Source of the DNA: Cephalotus follicularis
Taxonomy: Eukaryota; Streptophyta; Magnoliopsida; Oxalidales; Cephalotaceae
Length of the DNA stretch: 64,000 bases
Assembly (NCBI GenBank): GCA_001972305.1
Contig: BDDD01001648.1
Coordinates: forward strand, 124,001-188,000
Direction of reading: 5' to 3'
Of the stretch, positions 12,244 to 24,286 are shown piece by piece (within the stretch, counting starts at the first letter, position 1; each line of letters starts with the position of its first letter). Both the position numbers and the translations under genes were made by a program. The notes under the pieces were generated by a model, which did no database searches, had not been told where the DNA came from, and saw only the letters and a program-made list of their open reading frames with translations.

Positions 12244-13578
12244 TGTCACACCCCGTTGTTCCAATTCCATTAAGACAAGCATATATAGTGATATCAGAAA
12301 TAAATATAATCCAGCATTCTCATTCAACAATTCAAATAATATAAGCGGAAGCATTCATATCTGGATTATAAAATAAAATTCATCCGCACGCAGCCCATAC
12401 TACATGCATGTACAATTCGACAATAATCCTTTTACATAAGGATAGTACAACAATAACACGGTGTGTGAACCGTTCAATACAAATACAGTACACCATCATA
12501 AAATAACAACCTTAAGAAGAATAGAAGCTCTCCAAGCCTCTGCAGCACTCTTCGAACATCCTTGCTTAATCTGAAATTGTAGGGGGTTAGCCGTTATCCT
12601 CACTTGGCTAAGTAGGAAGATAATGCATGTTAAGGAATTTATGAATGCCACATGTATGACATTTTATATTGAAAATATATTTAATAAGTATTCCAATATA
12701 TAAGCAATCATGCGAAGTGGCCATAGACAATACAATTCAAGAATACCGCACAAGGGTATAATCAATTCATACTGTGGTTTGGGTGTCACATGTCGCTAAC
12801 TCCTAGCACCAACTGTGCACCACCTAACTATCACCCTACACTCCGAAGATGATAGATAAGGTAACATTTACTACCGGTATTAGCGGGCAGTTTAACAATA
12901 AGATCTGCATTGCAGACAGTTTGGGTGTGTACTCTAGCCAACTCCTGGCACATAGGACCATCTCCGTTAGCCAGTGACATATGCCATCACTCGACTAATC
13001 GGCAATAACATAGACAATCAATTCAATCAATTCAGTAGTAATATTACATATATCAATGGTATGCAATATAAAAGTTGTTTTCCTTAGAAACATTTAACAA
13101 ATTATTGATCGTACATCTCATAGGAGGGAAACGATATCAATACAATAGTGGTTCCCAGTTGGGGAACAAAACAGTAGGTACCTCTCATAGGAGGAGTAGC
13201 AAATCATTGGCAATAAATTTTCATTTTGAAACCATTAGTAAAAATCCATATCCGTGCTTATAGCACTTAGTTTGGTTTAATCCTTGAAATACGGAAACAA
13301 TAGGGTTTATGAACACCCACTAGTATATACTAATTAACAGTAGCATATATAGCAACAATAGTAAAAGACAGTAGCAATTCAAGGATTCAACAAGGTAATT
13401 AGCATACCATAGTCATTCATGTGCAACTCTCACAATGAGTGCATACCTTTTTAGTTTATGAAATGTAATTGTATATAAGGGCAGGATTGATTGTTCAAAT
13501 CATCCATATGGAGGCCAAGTTAATTACATTTAAATTGAGGCCCAAACAGGACCTATACCAGAATTGTAACCCAGGACA

Positions 13579-13687
13579 GTCGGCTGTTCTCAAGAACAGT
13601 CGGCTGTTTTGATTGAGTAGTCGACTGTTTTCTCTTAACAGTCGACTGGATAGATTGAGTAGTCGACTGCCATGAAGCACAGTCGAC
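13579..13687. repeat. GTCGAC-module array (A3 inner cluster)
   Basis: Cores start at 13579, 13599, 13620, 13641, 13662 and 13682, spaced 20, 21, 21, 21 and 20 bp, the same pattern as in A1 and J. All six keep CpG. Confidence 0.88.
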
Positions 13688-14733
13688 TGCTTTGCCCCGA
13701 AAATGCAGGCAGTAGCAGGTTATGTATTTTAATGTCCAATTACTAACTTAACAACACATGCAATCAAATAGAAATTAACCATACATGATATGCATAATAT
13801 ATCTTCCAAAAACGTGTCATTACCCCTACCTTAAACGCTATCCCGAGATCAATTTGGATTGATATCTCCCTGTGAGTTTCCAAGGCCTTTTCACCAACCA
13901 ATCTTCCAATCTCAGCAGAATTTAATCTATAACATGTATGTTTACGGACACATGCATTAATAGTAGTAAGTATCAGTAATCCTCTCATTACCATTACAAG
14001 TTCCAGCAGTAATTCTTAATAATCCATTAAGTCCCGTTTTTACATTAACAATATCTCTCCACTAATCAACTCCAATCCAGCAATTACTAAGTTGCATGCC
14101 ACAGAAGGTATGCATAGAGGTGATTAGAATACATATTCTGATTGACAACCACAACAACAACTATAATCCAAATTAGAGGCTTATAATCTCCAATTTTCTT
14201 GAACCATTTACCAATTCCATCTCAATTCGACTTATTAACTCATTTTAGTGTTAACAGAAGATATGGATATTTAATCCTAGTCTGTTTTCCTAGCAATTAA
14301 CCATAACAACATTAAGGGATTCGGATTAGTGACTTACCAGGAGAATCAAAGCTTCCCAAGTCTCTTTGAACACCCAAATCCTTCAAGTTCCACTCCTACA
14401 ATCCTCCAGCAAGCTCTCCTCTATCCTCAGTGTTTTCTAACACTCACACTCTAATCTAACAGCTGATATAAAGGCTTAGGAGCCTTAGAATTCGCCAGAT
14501 TCCCATTAACTCAGCCTTCTCTTTTCTCTCTCTCACATGTTCACTCCTCTATCATTCTTTCTATCTTTTTCTCATAACTCTGCTCTGATTGCAGGTTACA
14601 GGTCTCAGAGTACATGCAAGGCACTCCTTTTGCATGTGAGGGCAGCTGCTAGGTTCGCATAACACCTGTCAATCATGCCTTGCCTCTTCCCAGTCGCATA
14701 TGCATGCACAGACACATGTTCTGTACCATTGCA

Positions 14734-14808
14734 GTCGACTCTCTTTAACAGGCAGTCGACTGTCACACCACGCATCAGCCAGTCGACTGTTCCCCTGTGG
14801 CAGTCGGC
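14734..14808. repeat. GTCGAC-module array (A3 outer cluster)
   Basis: Cores start at 14734, 14755, 14782 and 14803, spaced 21, 27 and 21 bp. The cluster sits between the LTR start and the likely TATA, where an upstream enhancer would be. Confidence 0.85.
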
Positions 14809-14959
14809 TGTCGATGGCTGCTTTTGGTTATTTTAGGTCCGTTTGCTCAATTAAATTAACAACCACAATCCGTATAATAATTGGACATTAAATTCAAGTA
14901 AGTGCACATTTTATTCATCAAGGTCACAATATACACGGATTGAAATTGCGGTTATTACA

Positions 14960-14976
14960 TTCCCCCCTCGTTAAAG
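14960..14976 (-). promoter_or_regulatory. Polypurine tract of A3
   Basis: On the minus strand AACGAGGGGGGAA runs directly into the LTR start. It is preceded by the AATTCGAGGACGAATTTTC segment usual between pol and LTR in plant gypsy elements. Confidence 0.85.
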
Positions 14977-15036
14977 AAAATTCGTCCTCGAATTTTTTTT
15001 TTATCGGATGTCCCCGAAGGGACGTCGTCCTCGAAT

Positions 15037-15523
15037 TTAGCCCTTACATTCCGAACAAGTGGGAAATGTCTCCATCATTTCTTCCTCACGCTCCCACGTA
15101 GCCTCCTCCACTCCGTGAAAATGCCATAACACTTTTACCATAGGAATGGTCTTGTTCCTTAGTACCTTTTCCATTCGATCCACTATCCTCGTCGGTCTTT
15201 CTTCATAAGACAGTCTAGGACTGATGAATCCAGGGTCGTAGCTCAATATCTAAGATGGGTCAGGAACGTATTTCTGTAGCATGGAAACATAAAATACGTT
15301 ATGCACATCTGACATGCTAGGCGGAAGTGCAATTTGATATGCTACATCCCCCACTCTTTCCTGTATTTCATACGGCCCAATATACCTCGGTTCCAACTTC
15401 CCTTTGAGTCCAAAACGGTGTAACCCTTTCGAAGGCGAGATCTTCAAGAAAACATGATCCCCCTTCTCGAATTCTAGCTTCCTTATCTTGCTATCGGCGC
15501 AACTCTTCTACCAACAGTAGGCT
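15037..15523 (-). pseudogene. Element A3 pol, C-terminal end (integrase tail and chromodomain-like region)
   Basis: The fragment encodes the last 150 or so residues of a Ty3/gypsy polyprotein: the FEKGDHVFLKISP module, LEPRYIGPYEI, the VHNVFYVSML-YVPDPS segment, and a chromodomain-like tail with VEEATWEREEEM. In Tekay/Del chromoviruses this tail is thought to guide integration to heterochromatin. One in-frame stop lies at 15247-15249, where K has a histidine, and another probable one near 15511. Upstream of about 15523 the rest of pol is missing and the sequence jumps into another family A LTR fragment, so this copy is dead. Assignment rests on the close match with K pol at 60600-61068. Confidence 0.88.
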
Positions 15524-15526
15524 AAG

Positions 15527-16277
15527 TAGGGGGTTAGCCGTTATCCTCACTTGGCTAAGTAGGAAGATAATGCATGTTAAGGAATATATGAATGCAACAT
15601 GTATGACATTTTATATTGAAAATATATTTAATGAGTATTCCAATATATAAGCAATCATGCGAACTGGCCATAGACAATACAATTAAAGAATACCGCACAA
15701 GGGTACAATCAATTCATACTGTGGTTTGGGTGTCACATGTCGCTAACTCCTAGCACCAACTGTGCACCACCTAACTATCACCCTACACTCCGAAGATGAT
15801 AGATTCAATCAATTCAGTAGTAATATTACATATATCAATGGTATGCAATATAAAAGTTGTTTTCCTTAGAAACATTTAACAATTCATTGATCGTACATCT
15901 CATAGGAGGAAAACGATATCAATACAATAGTGGTTCCCAGTTGGGGAACAAAACAGTAAGTACCTCTCATAGGAGGAGTAGCAAATCATTGGCAATAAAT
16001 TTCCATTTTGAAACCATTAGTAAAAATCCGTATCCGTGCTTATAACACTTAGTTTGGTTTAATCCTTGAAATATGGACACAGTAGGGTTTATGAACACCC
16101 ACTATTATATACTAGTTAATAGTAGTATATACAGCAACAATAGTAAAAGACAGTAGCAATTCAAGGATTCAACAAGGTAATTAGCATACCATAGTCATTC
16201 ATGTGCAAATCTCACAATGAGTGCATACTTGTTCAGTTTCAAAAATGTAATTGTATATAAGGCCAGGATTGATTGTT
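15527..16277 (-). mobile_element. Family A LTR fragment
   Basis: It matches 12585-13480 of the A3 LTR with an internal deletion of about 190 bp near 15803. It is cut at 16277 just before the position of the GTCGAC array and fused to a family B LTR. It may be the remains of the A3 5' LTR rearranged onto the pol tail. Confidence 0.8.
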
Positions 16278-18482
16278 CTAGTGTGAGAGAGAGGATAGAG
16301 GGCGCTGGAGACAGCCACCTAACCAAGAGAGCAAGGCGGTCAGTCCAGGACGTCGACCCGTCGGTAAGCACTTCTTTCTTCTCCTATTTTCTCCGTTTTC
16401 CTTCTCTTCTCCGCGTCACTGTGCACGTTGACCGCGCATTTTTTGACGCCACTAGCGTCGCGGATGGAGGGGGTTTTCCTCTAGAAGGCCCGCTCTAACC
16501 ATTTTGACCACCGTTGAGGTCTATTTCGACCGAAATCGGCCAGAATCAGTTGACTGAGTTGACCAGGTGAGTCGACTCACTGCCGCCTGATACCGTGCGT
16601 TTAGTGCCGAGTCTCGGTGAGTCTTGGATAGTGGTGTGTAGAACTGCTGATTGTGTGGTGTTTTGGCGTGGTGATCGGACCGGTTGAAGTCTGACGAGTT
16701 GACTCAGTGAGTCAAACTCATTGACGGCCGTGACACGACGTTCAGCGCCATGTCATACTAAGTCTTGAGCAGTTCTGTGTAGGCCGTTCAATATGGAACC
16801 TGTTTATGGGTGTTGCACAAGCTGGTTGAGTCGGCCGGAATCTGGCCGGTGCTCCGGCGATGACAATCTCAGTTTCGGTGTATTGAGTGTAATGGAAATG
16901 TGTTGTGTGTGCAGTGAACGAGCTGGTAGTTTGGTTCGACAGTGAAAGGAAGTGATAATCGACAGTTGACAGCAAATTGGAAATGTTCGGTAACTGAGCC
17001 TGCACCTCAACTGTGCTTACTACTGCTTTAACTGGTAGGGTTTATGACATGATTTTGAACATATAGTATGTATACCATGTCTAGATAGTGCTATATGATT
17101 TCATGTTGATTTGAAAGTGAATTGACTGTGAATTATGCATGTTTGTTCTGGATTGTTCTTCTGGAAATTGCCTGCAAGCTATAAAGCGCTGACGCTTTAA
17201 ACGTGACAGTCGACGCTTTAGGCTTAAGTGTCGACGCCTTAGAACTATTGCATTGACGCTTAGATATTGAATACTCTCGACGCTTTGTAGTCACAATTGA
17301 CGTTAACTGGAGTGTTAACACGTAAGTCTTCCATGCTACACGTCGATGCCATTTATATACGTTGACACCTAAAGGACTGTTGTGATTGATAAGCATGGTA
17401 TGCGCATTAATGCTTAAGGATATTGTCTACACGTTGAGGTCTAGGTTATATGTCAAAGCCTAAGGATTGTTTTACACGTTAATGTCATAGATATACGTTG
17501 ACACCTTTATACATGTCGACGCCTTTATGTGTTGTTTATGCATAAGTGAATGTTTAGTGATTGTGCAGTGAATGTTTATTGATTGTTTGTCCTTGAATTG
17601 TATATTGTTATCGTTATAGATGTTTATATCTATCTATTATTCTCAAATACTAGTGTTTAAAGTGTTTTCAAAGATTTCAACAACTGAGTGCTATAAGCAC
17701 CCTTTATTGTTAGTGTTACAAAGTATTTTATACATAAATACTATTGTTCAAGTGTTTTATCAAAAGTGTTCAAGTGTTTCCCGAAAGGGCAAGTGAAAGT
17801 GTTAAAGTGTTCCAGTGGTTCTCTGATAATGAGAACAAGTGATAAGTGATAGTGTTTTTTATGCCATTGAGCTAAAAGTGTTTTATTGTTTTCTCTACCA
17901 AGATCAAATTGTTACATTACATTATATATGTAATTTTGAGTGATTGATTGTGTTTGAAGTGAAGCCGATGGTTTAGAGATCGGAGTGTATCATTAGACTA
18001 CGGCGGTGAGCGGATGTGCCAGGAGTTGGCTCTAGGTATATATATATTGACATATATATTATTGTTTTCAAATGATAAACTATCATGCATGTTTACATAT
18101 GTATATTCACATTCATGCATAATTCCTACTTCGCCAAGTGAGGATAATGGCTAATACCTACAATTTCAGATTGACAAGGGTATTTGGACAAGTGCCGCTG
18201 AAGCTATACTTGGAAGCTTCGTTGTGTTGTGAGATTGTTAAAGTGAGTGAATAATGTAATAATAATCATACTCCGTTTGTTATATTTACATTTCAGATAT
18301 GTAATGTATAACTTGTGTTTGTACTTGTAAGCATGTAGTATGGGCTTCGTGCGGATATTTATAAATTAATCCGATGTATCGAACGCTTCCGCAAAGTTTG
18401 AAATTTATGAGTATTTTTTGAATGATGGATTATTATAACTGATTACCATATATGTTGTTAAAGTGAAAAACGGGGTGTGACA
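16278..18482 (+). mobile_element. Element B: 5' LTR, 5'-truncated
   Basis: It matches the B 3' LTR from the GA-rich tract (22150) onwards and ends CGGGGTGTGACA at 18471-18482, followed by a primer-binding site. The first 400 or so bases are lost at the fusion with the family A fragment. Against the 3' copy it also lacks about 240 bp near 18038. It carries a GTCGAC-type array (17188-17520). Confidence 0.85.
17188..17520. repeat. GTCGAC-module array (B 5' LTR)
   Basis: Modules of the form GCGTCGACGC/TTT or variants start at 17188, 17209, 17230, 17252 and 17276, then continue more loosely to GTCGAC at 17515. Early spacing is 21, 21, 22 and 24 bp. The flanking word differs from family A, and several cores have decayed to TTGA. 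Confidence 0.75.
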
Positions 18483-18485
18483 ACT

Positions 18486-18497
18486 TGGTATCATAGC
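18486..18497 (+). promoter_or_regulatory. Primer-binding site of B (initiator tRNA-Met)
   Basis: TGGTATCATAGC lies 3 bases after the LTR end. The plant consensus is TGGTATCAGAGC, so there is one mismatch. Confidence 0.85.
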
Positions 18498-18597
18498 TTA
18501 TTTTCAAATAAGCTATCGCTGGGATATTATACTTGGCAAGTAATTGAATCGTTTCCTAATGATTAACATCAATCCATATACGAAACATAATGTATCT

Positions 18598-19671
18598 ATG
18601 AAGAGGGCGACGAGGAAGGCGTAAAGCCTATGAAGGAGAAAATGTTCCCCCAATTAATGAAGGAGTAAATATTCCGCCAATACACGATAATGTTCCGCCA
18701 GTACCTGATGAAAGAAGAAATTTCGATCGTATGGCTGATCTCTTCCTACAGCAGATTCAGGCCAATGCGGTGAACATGGAGCAGGTGCGGTAGATGTATG
18801 CAGCTAATCAGGCCTATCAACATGTTCCTGAAGTTCAACATGGTGGTGGATTTGGGAGAGACTTGGAGCGGTTCATGAGACAGAATCCTCAGTTATTCAA
18901 AGGTGAGCTGGATGCTACTGTGGCAGAACAGTGGATTAGAGACCTAGAGAAAATAATTGCCGCTCAGGGGTAACTGATGAGCAGAAGCTCAATTTTGCTG
19001 CGTACTGCTTATAGGGAGAAGCTACCCATTGGTGGGAGATGGTTGAAGCGAAATGGGTATCATTGAATTTGACAGGACTTGGGACCGATTTCTGTCTGAA
19101 TTCTTTGTAGCTTATGTTCCACAGATGGAACATGACCAGAGGGAAACTAAATTGATGGAGTTACGTCAAGGAGAATAAACAGTAGCTCAGTACCAAACCA
19201 AATTTATTGAACTTGCAAGGCACACGCCCTATCTAGGGGAGGGTGAATCGAGGAAGATCAGAAGGTTTCTAAAAGGCTTTCGACCTGACATAAGATCTAA
19301 ATTGTTAATGTTGCAGCTAACGTATTTTGTAGATATTGCTGAGATGGCGAGAATTTCGGAGGCCGAAGCAAATAAGAGAAGGATGGAACGGTCTTGTACT
19401 AATCAATCAAGACCTGCATAATCACAAGGGCGGGGAAGTAAAAATCCTGCTAAATCGTCAAAGTCTGGCAACAAAGGTCAAGGAGGTTCTCGACGCAATG
19501 ATTCTCCATCAAGAACTCCTAACCGAACCGGCCCACAGAATTCTGGTGGATGTAATTTTTGTGGTCTTCTGAGTCATGATGAAGATAATTGCTGGAAGAA
19601 GGGAGGGAAGTGCCTGAAATGTGGTTCACCAGATCATCGTGTGAAAGAATGTCTGATAGTGAAGGCCCAAT
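18598..19671 (+). pseudogene. Element B gag (decayed)
   Basis: Translation across several frames gives a Gag like that of K: an arginine-rich start, FDRMADLFLQQIQANAVNMEQ, FGRDLERFMRQNPQLFKGELDA, a GEATHWWEMVEAKW capsid segment, and near the end two C-X2-C-X4-H-X4-C zinc knuckles (CNFCGLLSHDEDNC and CLKCGSPDHRVKEC, about 19550-19654). Gag forms the particle that packages element RNA. Several stops (for example after MEQVR, about 18792) and frameshifts make it nonfunctional. The order and sequence match K gag at 57426-58560 closely, so B and K belong to one lineage. Confidence 0.85.
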
Positions 19672-19749
19672 AGAGTAGTGTTGGAGCTGGTGGAAGTGGC
19701 GGTACTGTTCAACCGCGAAGAGATACTGGAAAAGCAATAATCAAAGGTA

Positions 19750-20062
19750 GAGTCTACACTTTATATAAGGAAGATGTACCAGAGTCTACTTCTGGTGGGA
19801 GGTACCATCTTCGTATTTGGCGTATTAGTCGTGTACTGATCAACCCTAGTGTTACGCATTCATTCATTTCATCATGTTTTCTGTTTGACTTGCATTGTTT
19901 GACCTCTTGTTTGCCTTATGTGTTGGAGGTAAGTACTCCAACTGGAAACTACCTATTGACTGATATTGTACTGAATGACTGTGAGATCACGATAGCTGGA
20001 GATCAGTGATTTGCTGATCTGATTGTATTGCCGATCCGAGATTTCGATGTTATCTTGGGGAT
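19750..20062 (+). pseudogene. Element B protease remnant
   Basis: The segment matches the K aspartic protease: VPESTSGG, a THSFIS active-site neighbourhood, YVLEVSTPTGNYL and FADLIVLPIRDFDVILGM. The catalytic D-S-G triplet is replaced by N-P-S, and a stop lies within GDQ-FADL. Similarity ends exactly at the ILGM word, after which reverse transcriptase should follow but does not. Confidence 0.8.
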
Positions 20063-21440
20063 GGTGTTGACGCCAATAGCCCTGTTTTAGTGAAACTGCC
20101 CGATTTTGCGTGGATTTTGATTCCGATTGAGTTTAGGCTAGTGTTTAAGCCTCCGAAATATCTCCTAAGACTGCCAAGTAGTCTAGACTTACCCAGAAGG
20201 CTGACCTCCCGAAATCCTACGGGATATACCAAATGAAGTGACAGTGAGGGCTATGAACGATATAGCGTTTAAGTGATCGACCGAATAAGTCGTGATGGCT
20301 AAGTGATCGATCGAATGGACTGAAAGCTCCGAATAGTTTCCGTATTGAATAGTGGTTGATCGAGATAGAATGTGAATGGTCATCGCGAATGAATATAGAT
20401 GGTTGTTGGTGGCTAGTGTATTGTTATCGATCGTATCGTATCATTATGGACCATTATTGAACGGTCAGTGATCGGATGGACTGTTATCGAATGAATGGGC
20501 ATTGCATGGATGCTCGAAATAGATTATGAATGAAATGATAGGACAGTCAACTACTTATATATGCTGGCATGAGATAGTATATGTATTTAGTCAACCACTC
20601 AATGTCAACTACATATAGAGATTACCTGTAGTTTCATAGTGGAGTGCTTAATGGCTATGAATCATAAATGGATATGAAACGGATATGGACCGTAAACGGA
20701 TATGAAATGACATTGTTCACATCTTTTATGCTAGGTATGCATCTCACATGATTGATATTATATATATATATATATATATATGTTTGCTACACCTCTGCAC
20801 ACGTTCATCGCATATGTATATTGTACACAGCCATCGGCTGTTGACCTCTTCATTGAAATGAAGTGGGTCAGGTTCAGGTTCATATGACAGCTACAGTGAT
20901 CAGCTACAGTGATTAGTCAAGATAAGCACAAGGTAAGAAATTACATTTTAAAGCCTATCTTGTATTATATGAATAAAGTAAGGTGACTGATATTTTGAGT
21001 CTTGTTATTGATCATTATATGACCTGTCGGCTTGTGGCAGTGGTTTAGTTATGTGTGTTGGATATGCATGTTGAGCCATTTATAACTGTTGGTTCCTCCT
21101 TCGGGAGTGTGGATATGAATTGTGTTTTCTTTACAGGGAGCATAAGTCCGATAAACGAATACTACATGCCCAATTTTTGAGAGATTATAAGAGTTAGAAT
21201 GTATTCAATTGATTAATTCCCTTGAAAGGATTGTCCTTAGCATGCAAATGATATATTGGATTTAGTTATGATGTAGTCTGGTGTGGGCTGAGCCCACAGC
21301 ATATAGATTATGAGAAGATATGAGGGTTGATCCCCAAACATATAAACTGTGGTTTATCAGGTGGCATGAAGTCCGATAACCAAATACTTCATGCTCGATT
21401 TTCGGGAAATCCTAAGGGTATGATCTCTTATGGGTATCCA
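20063..21440 (+). other. LTR-like DNA replacing the pol core of B
   Basis: No coding similarity is seen where reverse transcriptase, RNase H and integrase should lie. Parts instead resemble the M LTR in reverse: the words around GGTTCCTCCTTCGGGAGTGTGG (21090-21112) and AGTCCGATAAACGAATACTACATGCCC (21146-21172) match the complement of 6020-6140. The latter word occurs twice (about 21146 and 21370). It may be an inserted and rearranged LTR relative. The exact ends are not defined. Confidence 0.55.
20759..20781. repeat. (TA)n microsatellite
   Basis: A 23-bp pure TA tract within the LTR-like insert of B. Confidence 0.9.
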
Positions 21441-21489
21441 TACTGAATTAATATGTTGTTGAGGTTTTCGCTAGGATAATTTAATTGAT

Positions 21490-21706
21490 CAAAGTTTAGA
21501 TTATAACACTTTGAGGAATATGATTTATATGAGTTAAGGACGGATACGAGTCTTGAAGAGATTCCTAGCTGGGTGATTGATCTTCGAATCGAACAGTGGA
21601 GAAAGGACGTTTCGTTGGTGAAAGTGTGATGGTAATACAAGAGGCTTGAAAAGCCGCATGGAACGTGAGGAAGAATTGAAGGCATCCTACCTTCACATGT
21701 TTTAAT
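21490..21706 (+). pseudogene. Element B pol tail (chromodomain-like end)
   Basis: The translation YDLYELRTDTSLEEIPSWV followed by IDLRIEQWRKDVSLVKV and a decayed EATWERE region aligns with the last 80 residues of K pol (60900-61068). Two stops and one frameshift are visible. It lies directly before the polypurine tract, as expected for the end of pol, and shows that B was once a complete gypsy element. Confidence 0.7.
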
Positions 21707-21728
21707 TTAAGGAAATCTAGGTTTTTCT

Positions 21729-21741
21729 AAGGAGGGGAGAA
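21729..21741 (+). promoter_or_regulatory. Polypurine tract of B
   Basis: AAGGAGGGGAGAA lies directly before the 3' LTR start TGTAATGCC at 21742. Confidence 0.85.
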
Positions 21742-22976
21742 TGTAATGCCTGAGTTTTTCACAAAATGTAATTTTATTATGGAATTAATAAGGATAGCGA
21801 GATTCCCGAATTTGATGATGTTTTCCCTTTATAATGTCGGGTTTTGAAAGTGGAACTATAAGGAAATGTTCAGGGCATTCCGTATTGAAACCGCAATTAC
21901 ATTACCAAAAACGGTTAATAAAGCCTATTTTGAATGTGCGACAGTAAAGCCCAGTCTCTGCATTATTATTACGATTGTTTTCGTGGTGGCTGGATTAATT
22001 AATATCGCAAATTGCGGAATAAACGGGACATAGTCCTTATTGTTTTGTTGGTAAAATACCAAGAAGAGAAGCTGAAAAGCAAATAAAGAAAAAAAAATAG
22101 TTAAAAAAGAAGAAGCAAATAGACGAGAGAGAGAGGCAGCGGGAGAGAGTGTGAGAGAGAGAAGGAGAGAGGGCGCCGGAGACGACGCCGGAGCCAGCCA
22201 CCTGACCAGGAGAGCACGGTGGTCAGCCCAAGACGTCGACCCGTTGGTAAGCGCTTCATTCTTCTCCTATTTTCTCCGTTTTCCTTCTCTTCTCCACGTC
22301 ACTATGCGTGTTGACCGCCCGTTTTCTGACGCTGCTAGCGTCGCGAATGGAGGGGGTTTTCCTGTAGAAGGCCCGCTCTTACCATTTTGACCACCGTTGA
22401 GGTGTATTTCGAAAGAAATCGGCCAGAATCAGTTGACTGAGTCGACCTAGCGAGTTGACTCACTGCCGCCAGAGACCGTGAGTTTGGCGTCGAGTCTCAG
22501 CGAGTCTTGGACAGTGGTATGTAGAACTGATGATTGTGTGGCATTTTTGGGTGGTGATCAGACCTGTTGAAGTCCGACGAGTTGACTCAGTGATGTGTGT
22601 CGTTAGGCCGAATCAAAATTACCCTAATCTAACAATTTAGCAAGTGGAAGTAGGGATCGTTCCCACGAAGAGCTGAAAGGAGATGCTATAAAAATAAACT
22701 TAGGATGTAACTAAACAGAAATAATGAATACAAAATTAATATTATCTAAGTTAACAATGCAAATAAAATGAATTGAAAAGATGATTGGTTTTGAATTAAA
22801 CTAATTTAATGAAAAACTAAACAATTCAAATTAAATATCTAACGTAAACTAACAAAATAAATAAGAAAAGTAATATGAAACAGCAATCCTGTAGATGTGA
22901 GAATCTCCGCATGTATATATATATATTCAAATTCATGACACAAGTTTCAGTTTAGCGCAGAAAATTACAGAATTAA

Positions 22977-23134
22977 CCTAGGTACAACCTATCCTGTCAA
23001 ACTTTGATACTCTCAAAAGGTTGATTGGTTAAAGGGTGTCTTTGATTAACACAGCAAACTAGTGATTTAGCCTAGGTACAACCTATCCTGTCATACCTTG
23101 ATACTCTCAAAAGGTTGATTGGTTAAAGGCTGTC
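22977..23134. repeat. 64-bp direct duplication inside E
   Basis: Copies at 22977-23040 and 23071-23134 differ at only about 5 positions, both beginning CCTAGGTACAACC. They are separated by 30 bp. Confidence 0.9.
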
Positions 23135-24158
23135 ATTGGTTCAATCACATACAGAAAATATTGCGTGATATAGATGAAATAAAGCTACTAACAATAAATC
23201 ATCAAAACAGATTTTATATATTAAAAATTCTTCTCATCAATGTTGTCATTACACTAACAAGAAAAAGTGTCTCACAAACATGCAATTAAACTTGAAATAA
23301 AAAGTGAAAAATATATATAACATGGGTTCATCTACATGTAGAGATTAAAATACTTAGTTGAACATGACGATGATGACAGCAATTTTCTTCAAAGGATTTG
23401 ACATTAAAAACCAGTTGCTTTCCTCTACTGTCGTGCTGCCTCCTACTGCTTCGTACGTCTCTCTGTATATTTGCATTGCAGCCCCCTTTTATCTTCTCTC
23501 TCTATGCAATATATATATGCGCATGTAACCGACTAAACCCTATTATTCGTGTGGGTTGATCGTGGCTTTTTAATTGTTTGCATGGAGCAGAAGTATGCTG
23601 ATGGGTTGCAGTGTATGGGCTCGTGTTCGTTGATTGGTTTAAGATGTATGCTGGGCTGATGTATCAATGCATGGATGCATTACAGGACTGTAGACATCAT
23701 GGACTCTGGCGTGCATGGGCTCGACAAATTACTAGGCGTGTTGCATGGATCTTTGAATTGAATGATGCATGGGCTTATTGAAGACTGATGTGGGCTGAAT
23801 GAATGCATGCATGTAGGCTGAAGACTTGTGTATTTCATGGATGGTTCGTGGTGATGACGACACGTGGGGCACATGGGATGAAGATTTTATGCTCATGCAT
23901 GCGTCGTTCTTGTTTGAGAGTATATATATGCAAGCGATGACGTCACGGTGATTTAATAAGTGGGCTTCACATCTTTCAACATTTGTTTTCTTACAATATC
24001 TCTTCGTCGGAGTGTAACGCCCGGGGTTTTTGTTAAGGTGTAATGTTGCATTTCTAATGTAATTTCACACGTTGAGCTAAGGAGAATTGTGTTTTTCCCC
24101 TTTGGTGTGTTGGAAGTTGCAAAAGGAAGCGTGTAAGTGTGTTTTTGTACAGGGGGCA

Positions 24159-24286
24159 GCCGACTGCCACAGGGAGGCAGCCGACTGGACTCCCCTGGTG
24201 AAGGCAGCAGCCAGCTGCTGTGGGGAAGCAGCTGGCTGGTGAGGGTGTCGGCAGAAACAACCGACTGCCAAGTCATGGCAGCCGAC
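24159..24286. repeat. GTCGAC-module array (C, upstream cluster)
   Basis: Cores start at 24159, 24180, 24210 (degenerate), 24247, 24260 and 24281. Clean pairs are 21 bp apart. Here GCCGAC is the dominant core. Confidence 0.75.

Larger units (their letters stand above)
12244..14959 (-). mobile_element. Element A3: 3' LTR (family A, minus strand)
   Basis: This 2,716-bp LTR starts TGTAATAACCGC at 14959 and ends CGGGGTGTGACA at 12244 on the minus strand. A polypurine tract adjoins its start at 14960, so it is the 3' LTR. The left flank is TCGAG; the partner duplication is not present because the 5' end of A3 is lost. A probable TATA (TTTATATC, minus strand) lies near 14464-14474, with one GTCGAC array on each side of it. 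Confidence 0.85.
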
